Positions 7,644 through 15,535 are shown, counted from the first letter of the stretch. The stretch is 36,109 bases of DNA from Burkholderiaceae bacterium (GCA_020851995.1 JADZBO010000103.1:1-36109); one strand, 5' to 3'. Program-made: numbers and translations. The notes: generated by a model not told the origin, from the sequence alone.

Positions 7644-9020
7644 CTATCGATGCAAAAGTGGAAAAATCCAGGTCAAGGTCGCGTTGACCAACCAGCCCAG
7701 ACCGAGGCCGACCGCAAGTGCCGGAAGCCACCAGCGTTCAGTAGCCCAGGTCAGCAGACCTTGCTCTCGCTTGAACGCAAGGGATAACGGCCAACTGGCA
7801 AACTGGCATAAGGCAACAGCCAGAATTGCACCGAACTCTCCCGAGACCCTCTGCCCCACAGGAATCAGAACCACCAGGGCGATCGCGCGCAAGGCATTGT
7901 TGGCACTGACCCACGATGGCTTGCCACGCGCGAACATCAGTTGCTCAGTGACCTGATGGCGGATCGCGATCACCGACAGTCCAAGGCACTGCAACATCCA
8001 GCCAGCCGCGTGGTAACGCTGGTCGTACAGGATCCATACGGCCCACTGACCCGACATGATGATCACCCCGGCGCTCACGCCGAGAAACAGATCTGCCAGC
8101 GATTGGACATGGGCGAAGACACGGACTTGCTCGGCCTGATCGCCCGACTTCAAGGCAAGGCTGAGGCTCGAAAAGATCACGTGGCCGTTCAGACTGGAAT
8201 AGACACCGACAAAGGCCGCCATGAGCAGACTGGCAATCGAAAAGATCCCAAAGCTCGCGACAGACAGGCTGCCGCCCAAAATCAGCTTTTCGCCGTTTGC
8301 GGCCAGAAACCCTATGATCGAGGAGAGGAAGATCCATTTGCCGAAACCGACGATCTCCCAGGCGAAGGCAGAATCCCAGGCCGGGCGGACCATTTTCCCT
8401 GGCAACGCGAAATGACTCATCAGCGTGCGCACAACCGAGGATACGACCGAACCGATCAGCAACGACCACACCGATCGGGTCAGCCAGGCGAGCGTTACCG
8501 TCACCACCATTGCGGCGAACTGGGACAAAATCTCCAGGCGCGCGAGTTGGGAACCGAGCAATTCGCGCTGGGCAGCCGCGAGATTCATTGACTCAAATCC
8601 CTGTATCAATGCGGTCAGCCCGAACACCATCATCATGGGTGGCAATCGTGGATCCGCGTAGACTGTACCGGACTCGAACCAACCGGCTCCCGCACCGACA
8701 TACAGAATCAACGCGAAGAGCATGACGATCAAAAAGAGCAGCAGGCCGCGTAGCAACTGCACCGACCAGGCGGTCCCCAGGAAGCGACGATCCTTGCCAT
8801 GCTCGCTGCGGATCACGCTTTGCCAGACGCCGAGGTCCGAAAACATGACCAGGCCGAAATACAGCGTATTGACGGCCGCGACAAGGCCAAACGCCTCTGG
8901 CAGGAGCAAGCGTGTCAGTATCAGGTTGCTGGTGAGCCGCAGCAATTGTCCGGTGAGATTGCTACCGATCAGCCAACCGGCTGCTTTGAACATCCTTGTT
9001 TTGAGTGCCGGTGCTGACAT
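7644..9020 (-). CDS. Polysaccharide flippase, Wzx/MATE-like (MOP superfamily)
   Basis: This 458-residue integral membrane protein has about twelve to fourteen hydrophobic segments. It begins with the amphipathic lead-in MFKAAGWLIGSNLTGQLLR, followed by TRLLLPEAFGLVAAVN, the pattern of the polysaccharide biosynthesis branch of the MOP superfamily. Such flippases move undecaprenyl-linked repeat units to the periplasm. An in-frame ATG at 9080 would overlap the GT2 gene by 53 nt. ATG 9020 leaves a 7-nt gap and gives a normal family N-terminus, so I prefer it. Its position among transferases, with a Wzy-like protein in the same locus, supports a Wzx/Wzy-type pathway. Confidence 0.85.
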   Translation of the reverse strand: MSAPALKTRMFKAAGWLIGSNLTGQLLRLTSNLILTRLLLPEAFGLVAAVNTLYFGLVMFSDLGVWQSVIRSEHGKDRRFLGTAWSVQLLRGLLLFLIVMLFALILYVGAGAGWFESGTVYADPRLPPMMMVFGLTALIQGFESMNLAAAQRELLGSQLARLEILSQFAAMVVTVTLAWLTRSVWSLLIGSVVSSVVRTLMSHFALPGKMVRPAWDSAFAWEIVGFGKWIFLSSIIGFLAANGEKLILGGSLSVASFGIFSIASLLMAAFVGVYSSLNGHVIFSSLSLALKSGDQAEQVRVFAHVQSLADLFLGVSAGVIIMSGQWAVWILYDQRYHAAGWMLQCLGLSVIAIRHQVTEQLMFARGKPSWVSANNALRAIALVVLIPVGQRVSGEFGAILAVALCQFASWPLSLAFKREQGLLTWATERWWLPALAVGLGLGWLVNATLTWIFPLLHR

Positions 9021-9027
9021 GATCGCG

Positions 9028-9996
9028 TCACCAGGGTCTGGGCGGACTTTGTCTGCCGTGGTCGGTATCACGCCACGCATCGTTCAACTGGCCGCAGTGC
9101 ACTCCAAAATCATCGGCCTTTTCGGTTTGACCAAACAGCCGCGCCTTGAGCTGGCGCAATCTGTGCCAACCGAGTTCCAGCCAGTAGTAACCGGCAGCTC
9201 CGGCGGCACCATGGTGCTTGCGGTAATAGAGCAAAGCGCTGCGCATGCGCCAGCTTTGAAGTTGTGAACCGGATTTCGACACCCGGGCACGAACGACCGT
9301 CTTGGCCGATTCGCCGCCAATGTGCATGGCCTTGAGCTCTGGCCAGTAGTAGATCCTGTAGCCCGCCGCCTGCATGCGTCGACACAAATCCACCTCTTCA
9401 CTGTAGAGGAAGAATCGCTCGTCGAATCCGTCAAGTTGACGAAAGACCTTGACGGGAATGAAGACGAAGGCCCCCGGGATCCAGTCGACCTGCGCGGCAA
9501 TCTCGGGATCGGCCCAACGACGATCGAGCCTTGAAAAAATCCGGCTCGTGGGGTAGCGGGCCGAAAGCCCCGCGAGCGTAAAAAATTCGTCACGCAAAGT
9601 CGGAAACATCCGCGCGGAGGGTTGGCGGCTACCGTCAACACCACGCAATTCACCACCCGCGAGACCGACGTCCGGGTGTTCGTCCATGAGCGCAACGCCC
9701 CGTGCGAGTGAGCCTGGCGCCGGCACCGCATCCGGATTCAACAGGAGCAGATAGCGACCGCGCGCATGGGAAGCTGCGAGATTATTGCCCGCGGCAAACC
9801 CCAGATTGACCTCGCTCGCAATCAAATGGACCCACGGAAAGTGCTCCCGGACAAGCGCGGCCGTTCCGTCCCGCGACGCATTGTCGACGACGACCACCTC
9901 GCCATCAAAGCCCTGAAGTTCGGTGTGCACCTTTTCCAGCAACGACCCGATCAGGGGCGCGGAATTGTAGGTAACGATCAGAATGGTGAGATCCAT
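9028..9996 (-). CDS. Glycosyltransferase family 2, rhamnosyltransferase-like
   Basis: This 322-residue GT-A protein begins MDLTILIVTYNSAPLIGSLL. VVVDNASRDGT (35-45) binds the nucleotide, and LLLNPDAVP (84-92) supplies the metal-binding Asp. Later, WIPGAFVFIPV and FDERFFLYSEEVDLC are the acceptor and catalytic segments typical of the RfbF/WbbL-like rhamnosyltransferase branch. It lies 6 nt after the GT2-acyltransferase fusion and 7 nt before the flippase gene. The donor sugar is not certain; dTDP-rhamnose would be the first guess from the family. The ATG at 9996 fits the family start. Confidence 0.9.
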   Translation of the reverse strand: MDLTILIVTYNSAPLIGSLLEKVHTELQGFDGEVVVVDNASRDGTAALVREHFPWVHLIASEVNLGFAAGNNLAASHARGRYLLLLNPDAVPAPGSLARGVALMDEHPDVGLAGGELRGVDGSRQPSARMFPTLRDEFFTLAGLSARYPTSRIFSRLDRRWADPEIAAQVDWIPGAFVFIPVKVFRQLDGFDERFFLYSEEVDLCRRMQAAGYRIYYWPELKAMHIGGESAKTVVRARVSKSGSQLQSWRMRSALLYYRKHHGAAGAAGYYWLELGWHRLRQLKARLFGQTEKADDFGVHCGQLNDAWRDTDHGRQSPPRPW

Positions 9997-10002
9997 GACA
10001 GC

Positions 10003-11682
10003 CTAGTTTGCGGGTAAATTACGCTGCCTGATTGGTCGGGCAGGCACGCCGGCCACGCATGTGCCGGCCTCGACATTTCCCGTCACAACAGCGTTGGCAG
10101 CCACGATACAGTTCGCACCGAGTCGGGCGCCCTTGAGCACGCACGCTCCGCGTCCGATCCAGACGTTGTCGCCAACCTCGATCGGCGCGCTGGTGTGTCC
10201 GCTGCGGCGCACACTCACCGGGTCGGGATTGTGATTTGCATCGCGCAGACTGCTGTATTCGCCGATCATTGCGCCGCGCCCAATCGTCACCCGGTCGAAC
10301 GCCACGATGTGAACGCCGCCTGAGAACACTACGTCATCACCGATTTCGATGCGACCTTCGCCCTGGGTCTCCAGATAGACCCCCGGATAAATCATCGCAT
10401 TGCGTCCGAAATGGATGTTGCCGGTACCCTGAACCTGCACCGGACCCAGGATCACGTTCGAGGAGTGGACTTCGCCGCCGATCGATTCCTGAAGGCGCGC
10501 CATGCTCCACACCCGTAACCAGCGGTCAATGACGTAACGGCGCCAGAGGCCCGCCAACGGCACCAGAACACGAACCAGCAAGGGCTTGAGCCCACTGGCT
10601 TGCGTACCGGATGCAGCCGAAGTAACAGAAGGCTGATCCGCGGCAAGACCACCGGGCGTGTCCACGCCACCTTTGTAATCCACCAGGGCAAGTTCGCCGC
10701 GCGCACGACGCCAGGCGAGTTGCCCGAACAGTGCCGGAACCTTTTGCAAATAAGCGTGCACTGCGTATTCCCAACACAGCAGAGGATCATCGGGCGCCTT
10801 CCAGCGGCAACGCTGCACCGTCCGAAAGAGGACCGCGCCCACGGCTGCGCACACCAGCACGGTCAGCCAGGGTGACCAGAGCAGCGTCAGCAGCAGGACG
10901 AACGGCAACGCGATCAACAGGATGCCGTGCATGAAATCGCGCTGTGCCTCGCGCTGCCACATCGGATCGTTGCGCTGGCGCATGCGATCAGCGACTTCGG
11001 CGTAGGCGATGCCGGAGCGGTATGCACGCAGCCAGTACGCGCGCAGCGTGGTGATGGCGAGATCATGGCGAGTCATCGGTGCGTCGATGTGCTCGATCTG
11101 CCAGCCGGCGGCCCTGAGCCGCGCGCACATTTCGGGCTCCTCGCCCGCCTTGAGCGTGGGGTCGAACCCGTTGACGCTGGCCAGCGCGGATTTACGCACC
11201 AGGACATCACCGCCAAAGTACAGCGTGCGCCCCACCGGATAAACCCAGTCCAGATCAAGCACACGTGTCAGAATTGACTGGCCGGGATTGGACTCGCGCC
11301 GATGCCCCCAGGCCGCACACAAAGTGGGATCTTCCAGCGCCTTCAGGGCGCTGGCGACGAAATCCGGATCAAGTTGCGTATCGCCGTCGAGGAACAGGAT
11401 GAACTCGCCCCGCGCCTGTGTCCAGCCGAGATTGCGCGCCTTGGCGGCGCAGGGCGACGGGTCGTCGAGCACGAGGGCGCGCGCCCCGAGCGACTCGGCG
11501 CGCTCGACGCTGGCGTCACTTGAACGCGAGTCGACATAAATGATCTCGTAGGATCGGCCACTCCAGTGGCCACGTTGAACGGATTCCAGACACCGAACCA
11601 ACCGATCACCCTCGTTACGCCCGATGACGACGACCGAAACGAGTGGATCGCCAGACTGCCCTGAATCTGCGGCGGCGTTCAT
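10003..11682 (-). CDS. Bifunctional protein: GT2 glycosyltransferase fused to a hexapeptide acyltransferase
   Basis: Residues 14-235 are a GT2 domain. VSVVVIGRNEGDRL opens it, EIIYVDSRSSDAS binds nucleotide, and FLFLDGDTQLD-like residues 96-105 carry the metal-binding acid. Two membrane helices span about 251-288. After a linker, residues 400-555 form a left-handed beta-helix acyltransferase, with repeated hexapeptide turns (GNIHFGRNAMIYPG, IEIGDDVVFSGG, VTIGRGAMIG), a candidate catalytic His484 in DANHNPD, and a closing AGVPARPI. One chain could therefore both add a sugar and O-acylate a residue at the membrane. It overlaps the upstream gene by 4 nt. The two domains also exist as separate proteins, but there is no frameshift here and one long open frame covers both. 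Confidence 0.87.
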   Translation of the reverse strand: MNAAADSGQSGDPLVSVVVIGRNEGDRLVRCLESVQRGHWSGRSYEIIYVDSRSSDASVERAESLGARALVLDDPSPCAAKARNLGWTQARGEFILFLDGDTQLDPDFVASALKALEDPTLCAAWGHRRESNPGQSILTRVLDLDWVYPVGRTLYFGGDVLVRKSALASVNGFDPTLKAGEEPEMCARLRAAGWQIEHIDAPMTRHDLAITTLRAYWLRAYRSGIAYAEVADRMRQRNDPMWQREAQRDFMHGILLIALPFVLLLTLLWSPWLTVLVCAAVGAVLFRTVQRCRWKAPDDPLLCWEYAVHAYLQKVPALFGQLAWRRARGELALVDYKGGVDTPGGLAADQPSVTSAASGTQASGLKPLLVRVLVPLAGLWRRYVIDRWLRVWSMARLQESIGGEVHSSNVILGPVQVQGTGNIHFGRNAMIYPGVYLETQGEGRIEIGDDVVFSGGVHIVAFDRVTIGRGAMIGEYSSLRDANHNPDPVSVRRSGHTSAPIEVGDNVWIGRGACVLKGARLGANCIVAANAVVTGNVEAGTCVAGVPARPIRQRNLPAN

Positions 11683-12728
11683 TCGAAAGTGTCCGCAAGT
11701 GACCGCACGCGATCCAGATCTTCGGTCAACGAAGGGGGAACCTCAAGCGCGAAGATTTCGCAGAGTTGGCGGATACGGAACCGCCAGTCGTGGTGAAGCA
11801 GCATATGACGGATGTTGGCGCGCCGCTGCTGGCCAAACCCGTCGCCGGACTTGAGCATCTCGAGCAATTCCTGCACCGCGATCACGGGATCGTCGGAAAG
11901 CTCAACCGTGGAGCCCGGCCAGAACAGCATTTCTTCAGCCATGCGCGACTGAGGTCGTTTTCCCGCGACGATGCAGCCCGACAGCAGCGATTCAAGCCAG
12001 CGCGAGGTCACCATCGTGGAACGTGGCCGATTGCCCTGCGGTTCGACATAGAGGTGAAACGCCAGCGAAAAGCCGGTTCGGCGCAGAACCTTGAACAGCA
12101 TGCCGCGCTCTGTCTGCACGATGGGCCCCTGCAGATTGCCCAGGGGCGAATGCAAGTAAAGGTAGGGAGAATCCGGTCCGTGAAAATCCTGTTGCAGTTG
12201 CCGGTGGTAACTTGGTGGGGTCCGGCCAAAAGAAATCAGATCAATCGAGCGCGGGACGTCCTGACGCGGCACCCACGTCAGGCAATCGGCACCCTGGTAA
12301 CACTGGTGCACGGAGATCGAGAACTTATCGCGGACGAAGGCGATATCCTCATGCGCCGTGACCGTGATGGCGTCATAGTCCGCGGTGTCGCGCGTGAAAC
12401 CCGCTTGAAAATAGGAGTCGGTCACCCAGGCGACAATGCGTTTGAACTTCTTGCGACAATCGGTAATCGATCGTATTGCCGCCAGATCCAGGGGCATGCG
12501 TGCCACCACGATCAAGACATCCCCCCCGTCAGTCCGGACTGGGCCATAGCTGGCACCCGACCCGCCCACCAGCCGCTGAAGCGAAGACGGCTCCTGAGGC
12601 TCCGGGAGCAGCAGTTCCGCGTTGAAATATCGCACCAGCAACGCCGCAAGCTCGTCAATGGGAGCCCAGGCGGCCCAGGGATCCGCCAGACCGGGCGACA
12701 AGACAGATACCTTCAATGCAGTTTTCAT
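11679..12728 (-). CDS. Putative GT-B glycosyltransferase, CgeB-like or family 1-like
   Basis: This 349-residue protein is the first gene of the six-gene leftward operon. The N-terminal half has alternating beta/alpha segments (LKVSVLSPGLADPWAAW, IVAWVTDSYFQAGFTRDTA). The second half contains SIDLISFGRTPPSYHRQL, then TSRWLESLLSGCIVAGKRP, which resembles the donor-binding end of CgeB/Glyco_trans_1_2-type proteins, where a conserved Gly-Cys-x-x-x segment precedes a conserved acidic residue. The classical GT4 E-x7-E motif is not clear, so the family call is tentative. Start is ATG 12728. A TATAAT on the same strand (12873-12868) could be its -10, about 140 nt upstream. Confidence 0.62.
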   Translation of the reverse strand: MKTALKVSVLSPGLADPWAAWAPIDELAALLVRYFNAELLLPEPQEPSSLQRLVGGSGASYGPVRTDGGDVLIVVARMPLDLAAIRSITDCRKKFKRIVAWVTDSYFQAGFTRDTADYDAITVTAHEDIAFVRDKFSISVHQCYQGADCLTWVPRQDVPRSIDLISFGRTPPSYHRQLQQDFHGPDSPYLYLHSPLGNLQGPIVQTERGMLFKVLRRTGFSLAFHLYVEPQGNRPRSTMVTSRWLESLLSGCIVAGKRPQSRMAEEMLFWPGSTVELSDDPVIAVQELLEMLKSGDGFGQQRRANIRHMLLHHDWRFRIRQLCEIFALEVPPSLTEDLDRVRSLADTFE

Positions 12729-13111
12729 CGCAACAGAATCCCGTGCTCATAATCAAAGCGATCTGCGCCAAAAACTCACGCACATCTCCAACGCCTTTGC
12801 CTCGCGCCCCGCAGCGAATGCATGGAACGGATTCCGCGCGTTCGCAGCCTCGGCACCGCACGCTTTCATTATAGAGCGTAGAACCTTTCTGAAGCCCGAT
12901 TCTCGGGACTCCTGGCCGTGATGATTGCCCATCTGACAAGCAACAGAATCCATTTCGAAAACACGGACAGATCACCGGTCCATCAGATGGCAGACGGTCT
13001 GTCCTGCCCCCCCCCTATAATCGTTGGTTGAAACAGTGCGCCAACCCTCTGCACCCGAGCCTGTGGCGAGTCTCTGCCGAGGCACTCAAACTCCCAAGCG
13101 GGCAACCCACC
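12729..13111. other. Divergent intergenic region between the glycosyltransferase operon and the cellulase genes
   Basis: This 383-bp stretch separates the leftward operon from the rightward small ORF and GH8 gene. I find no convincing protein in either direction; the short frames lack family features and a ribosome binding site. It contains a leftward TATAAT (12873-12868) without a good -35. It also has a rightward TATAAT at 13016-13021 directly preceded by nine consecutive C residues (13007-13015). It most likely holds both divergent promoters. Confidence 0.5.
13007..13021 (+). promoter_or_regulatory. Candidate -10 element abutted by a nine-C tract
   Basis: A perfect TATAAT at 13016-13021 lies about 90 nt before the small ORF and 163 nt before the GH8 start. 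Nine C residues at 13007-13015 immediately precede it and so lie within the -35/-10 spacer. No good TTGACA match is found 16-18 nt upstream, so the promoter call is weak. Confidence 0.3.
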
Positions 13112-13180
13112 ATGAAACCTTCTTCGCTCAAGTCGCTCTTCGCCGCACTGACCAAAGTCACGGGTATGAAGGACGATTGA
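13112..13180 (+). CDS. Possible 22-residue small protein or leader peptide upstream of the cellulase
   Basis: ATG at 13112 opens a frame of 22 codons ending in TGA at 13178-13180, only 3 nt before the GH8 start. The predicted peptide MKPSSLKSLFAALTKVTGMK plus two Asp residues is basic and amphipathic. The ribosome binding site in front of it is poor. The AAGGAC that serves the GH8 gene lies inside its last codons, so translation of the two would be coupled. Small proteins are common in cellulose (bcs) operons, but I do not recognise this one. It may be non-coding. Confidence 0.3.
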   Translation: MKPSSLKSLFAALTKVTGMKDD

Positions 13181-13183
13181 TTC

Positions 13184-14383
13184 ATGCCCCACGCTCAACA
13201 CTCCGCGGGTCGCTGGTTTGCACGACTCGTCCTGCTGATCGCCATGTCGCTCAGTGCAGGTGGTGCGGTGGCTGCCACCTGTGTGGCAGCCAACTGGCCC
13301 CTCTGGAATGACTTCAAGCAACACTTCATCAAACCCGACGGACGCGTAGTCGACGCCAGCACGCCACAGGTGCACAGTTCCTCTGAGGGGCAGTCTTATG
13401 GCATGTTCTTCGCCCTGATCGCCAACGACCAGCCGACCTTCGATCGCCTGTGGCGCTGGAGCGTCAATAACCTGGCCGGGGGTGACGTCGGCGCACAGTT
13501 GCCCGGCTGGCTCTGGGGTCGGGCTGAAGATGGCGCGTGGCGGCTTCTGGATCCCAATGCGGCGTCTGATGCGGACTTGTGGTTTGTATACGATTTGCTT
13601 GAAGCCGGGCGACTCTGGGGGCGGCCAGACTACGTCCGCGATGCGATGCGTTTACTTGCACTGATCGAGCAAAAGGAAATCGTCTCGCTGCCCGGACTTG
13701 GTGCGATGCTGTTGCCCGGCCCGATCGGTTTCGAGCAGCCAAACAAGGTTTGGCTGCTGAACCCGAGTTATCTGCCGATTCCCCTCTTGAGAAGGCTCAC
13801 CAGCGCCTCACCCACCGGGCCCTGGGCGAGCATCGCCGCAAATACCGCGAGGATGATCACATCGGTCACACCGAAAGGATTGATCGCGGATTGGGTCGGC
13901 TATCAGGTGACATCAGACACTGCCGGCCGTTTCATCATTGACCCTGTCAAGGGCGATCGCGGCAGCTACGACGCGATTCGCGTCTACCTCTGGGCGGGCA
14001 TGACCCCGAACGCCGATCCGCTGGCAACCAAGGTTCGCAATGCGCTGACTGGCATGAATTCGCACATCGCTTCATTTGGGTACCCGCCAGAGTCCGTCGT
14101 GACGCTCACGGGTGCCACCGCAGGAACTGGCCCGTTTGGTTTTTCGGCGGCGCTGGTGCCCTATCTGAGGGCGATCGGCAAAACCGCGCTCGCTGAGGAG
14201 CAATTGCAGCGCGCGCGACGGCTGCAGGCCGAAAGCCTGTTGGCACAGAACCTCGCACAACGCCAGCCGCCCTATTTTGATTATGTTCTGAGCCTTTTCG
14301 GGGTTGGCTGGGCAGATGGATTCTATTCGTTCAAACCGAATGGTTCACTCCAGATACGCTGGCAAAATCCGTGTAATCCCTGA
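13184..14383 (+). CDS. bcsZ: Secreted endo-1,4-beta-glucanase, glycoside hydrolase family 8 (BcsZ type)
   Basis: This 399-residue protein has a Sec signal peptide (about residues 1-31, with a hydrophobic core and cleavage near AVAA). The GH8 fold starts at NWPLWNDFKQHFI. SSSEGQSYGMFFAL carries the conserved acid Glu68, and SDADLWFVYDLLEAGRLW contains Asp129 and Asp131. LNPSYLPIPLLRRL and YDAIRVYLWAGM are further family signatures. BcsZ cleaves beta-1,4-glucan in the periplasm and is usually encoded with cellulose synthase. Here it sits in an exopolysaccharide locus with no bcsA in the window, so its substrate may be a cellulose-like backbone of the local polymer. The start is supported by AAGGAC about ten nt upstream. 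Confidence 0.92.
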   Translation: MPHAQHSAGRWFARLVLLIAMSLSAGGAVAATCVAANWPLWNDFKQHFIKPDGRVVDASTPQVHSSSEGQSYGMFFALIANDQPTFDRLWRWSVNNLAGGDVGAQLPGWLWGRAEDGAWRLLDPNAASDADLWFVYDLLEAGRLWGRPDYVRDAMRLLALIEQKEIVSLPGLGAMLLPGPIGFEQPNKVWLLNPSYLPIPLLRRLTSASPTGPWASIAANTARMITSVTPKGLIADWVGYQVTSDTAGRFIIDPVKGDRGSYDAIRVYLWAGMTPNADPLATKVRNALTGMNSHIASFGYPPESVVTLTGATAGTGPFGFSAALVPYLRAIGKTALAEEQLQRARRLQAESLLAQNLAQRQPPYFDYVLSLFGVGWADGFYSFKPNGSLQIRWQNPCNP

Positions 14384-14500
14384 TATTCAAACCCAAGTAT
14401 CCCGTGACAAGGGAAATTCACGATCCTCCCGTTGCATCCTTTACAATCGTGCGTCAAGATCACCCAATCGTCACCTCGTCTTCAATCGGTGTAACTGCGT

Positions 14501-15163
14501 ATGCCTAGCTCACTTCTTGCGGGTCTGTCTATCCTGATGGTGGGTGACAGTCACCTCACGACGTCGAACTACCTCATTGCGTCCCTGCATGAAAACCTGG
14601 TCAGGCAGGGCGCGTCAGTGCATTCCCTTGGAGTTTGTGGCGCCAATGCCGCGGATTGGCTCGTCGCGACCAAAGGCACATGCGGTGGGGCAGAACGCAA
14701 GAATGGCGGAAAAATTAACATTCTCGGCCCTTCCGCGAGCACGGTTCCGATCAAGACGCTGATCGGGCAGGACAAGCCGGATCTCGTCCTGGTGATCATG
14801 GGCGACACCATGGCGGGCTACAAGAATCCCGACCTGCCAAAATCCTGGATCTGGCAGCAGGTCACCGGTTTAACCAAGGAAATTGCCAGCACTAAAACAG
14901 CGTGCGTCTGGGTCGGGCCGGCCTTCGCTCCGGAAGGCGGCCGCTATGGAAAGACGTTCGCCCGAGTCCAGCAGATGTCAAGTTTTCTGGCTACGAGCGT
15001 CGCGCCGTGCGCCTACATTGACTCCCTGAAGTTCACTACGGCGGCTACTGCATGGCCAACGACGGACGGTCAGCATTACCAGCCAGGCGGCTACCGGCAA
15101 TGGTCAGACGCAATCTATAAGGCGCTGATTGAACTGCCAGTGGTCAAAGGACTCAAGCGCTGA
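14501..15163 (+). CDS. SGNH/GDSL-type hydrolase or acyl-esterase
   Basis: This 220-residue protein has the SGNH blocks. SILMVGDSHLTTS carries the nucleophile Ser17, GVCGANAADW the block II glycine, MGDTMAGYK replaces the usual GxND, and DGQHYQPGGY provides Asp189 and His192. The family covers esterases, and acyltransferase-associated domains that remove or transfer O-acyl groups on polysaccharides. An in-frame TAA at 14492-14494 forces the start at or just before ATG 14501, so there is no room for a classical signal peptide. The C-terminal codons (ALIELPVVKGLKR) are encoded by the first copy of a 35-bp tandem repeat, and the stop lies at the start of the second copy. It follows the cellulase by 117 nt. 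Confidence 0.8.
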   Translation: MPSSLLAGLSILMVGDSHLTTSNYLIASLHENLVRQGASVHSLGVCGANAADWLVATKGTCGGAERKNGGKINILGPSASTVPIKTLIGQDKPDLVLVIMGDTMAGYKNPDLPKSWIWQQVTGLTKEIASTKTACVWVGPAFAPEGGRYGKTFARVQQMSSFLATSVAPCAYIDSLKFTTAATAWPTTDGQHYQPGGYRQWSDAIYKALIELPVVKGLKR

Positions 15164-15281
15164 TTCAACTGCCAGCGGTCCAAGGACTCACGCACGACCT
15201 GGAATGCCCGTGGTCAAGGGATTCAAGCGCCGCTTGAGCTGCCCGCAGTCAAGGGACTCACACGCTGCTTGACTGCCGCGG
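15125..15281 (+). repeat. Degenerate 35-bp tandem repeat, four full copies and a partial fifth
   Basis: Units lie at 15125-15159, 15160-15194, 15195-15229 and 15230-15264, with a partial copy to about 15281. Each keeps the core CTGCC, then GTCAAGGGACTCA-like sequence, with 7-14 differences between copies. Copy 1 encodes the C-terminus of the SGNH hydrolase, and its stop TGA is at the head of copy 2. As 35 is not a multiple of three, later copies are out of frame and non-coding. The rest of the space to 15310 shows nothing recognisable. Confidence 0.85.
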
Positions 15282-15310
15282 TAAACGCCAGCATGAAACA
15301 ACAGCGCTCA

Positions 15311-15535
15311 TCACCACCGCCGGAACAGCTTACCAAGAAACTGCACGTAGACACGCCCGCAACGGTTGCAGGCGTACTTGCGACTTCCGACGAGCATAAG
15401 CTTCATTTTGCGGGAACGTTCGATGCGTTCCATGCGATCACCGCGGGGATCCCCGCAATGAGGACAGCGGGGTGCCGAGGATTTTTTCGATGCGGGTCGG
15501 GAGGCATCTTTTTGCGTTGACACTTCGGAGAGCAT
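15311..15535 (-). CDS. Small zinc-ribbon protein
   Basis: The predicted 74-residue protein has two Cys pairs, CPHC at residues 24-27 and CNRC at 56-59, about 28 residues apart. Between them lies a basic linker (RMERIERSRKMKLMLVGSRK), and the fold ends in CGRVYVQFLGKLFRRW. This is the pattern of a stand-alone rubredoxin-like zinc ribbon, a fold found in small proteins of unknown function in proteobacteria. ATG 15535 is used. A GTG at 15628 would add 31 residues with no family features. It is encoded opposite to its neighbours, between the repeat array and the DUF3300 gene. The role is unknown; DNA or protein binding is possible. Confidence 0.65.
   Translation of the reverse strand: MLSEVSTQKDASRPASKKSSAPRCPHCGDPRGDRMERIERSRKMKLMLVGSRKYACNRCGRVYVQFLGKLFRRW

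Noticed and set aside
12753-12953. Leftward short frames upstream of the six-gene operon considered as a small regulator.
   Set aside because: There is no ribosome binding site, they overlap a likely promoter, and their composition is unremarkable.
15125-15281. The regular 35-bp units considered as a CRISPR array.
   Set aside because: The units are directly adjacent, so there are no spacers. They are degenerate, the first is coding, and no cas genes are present.
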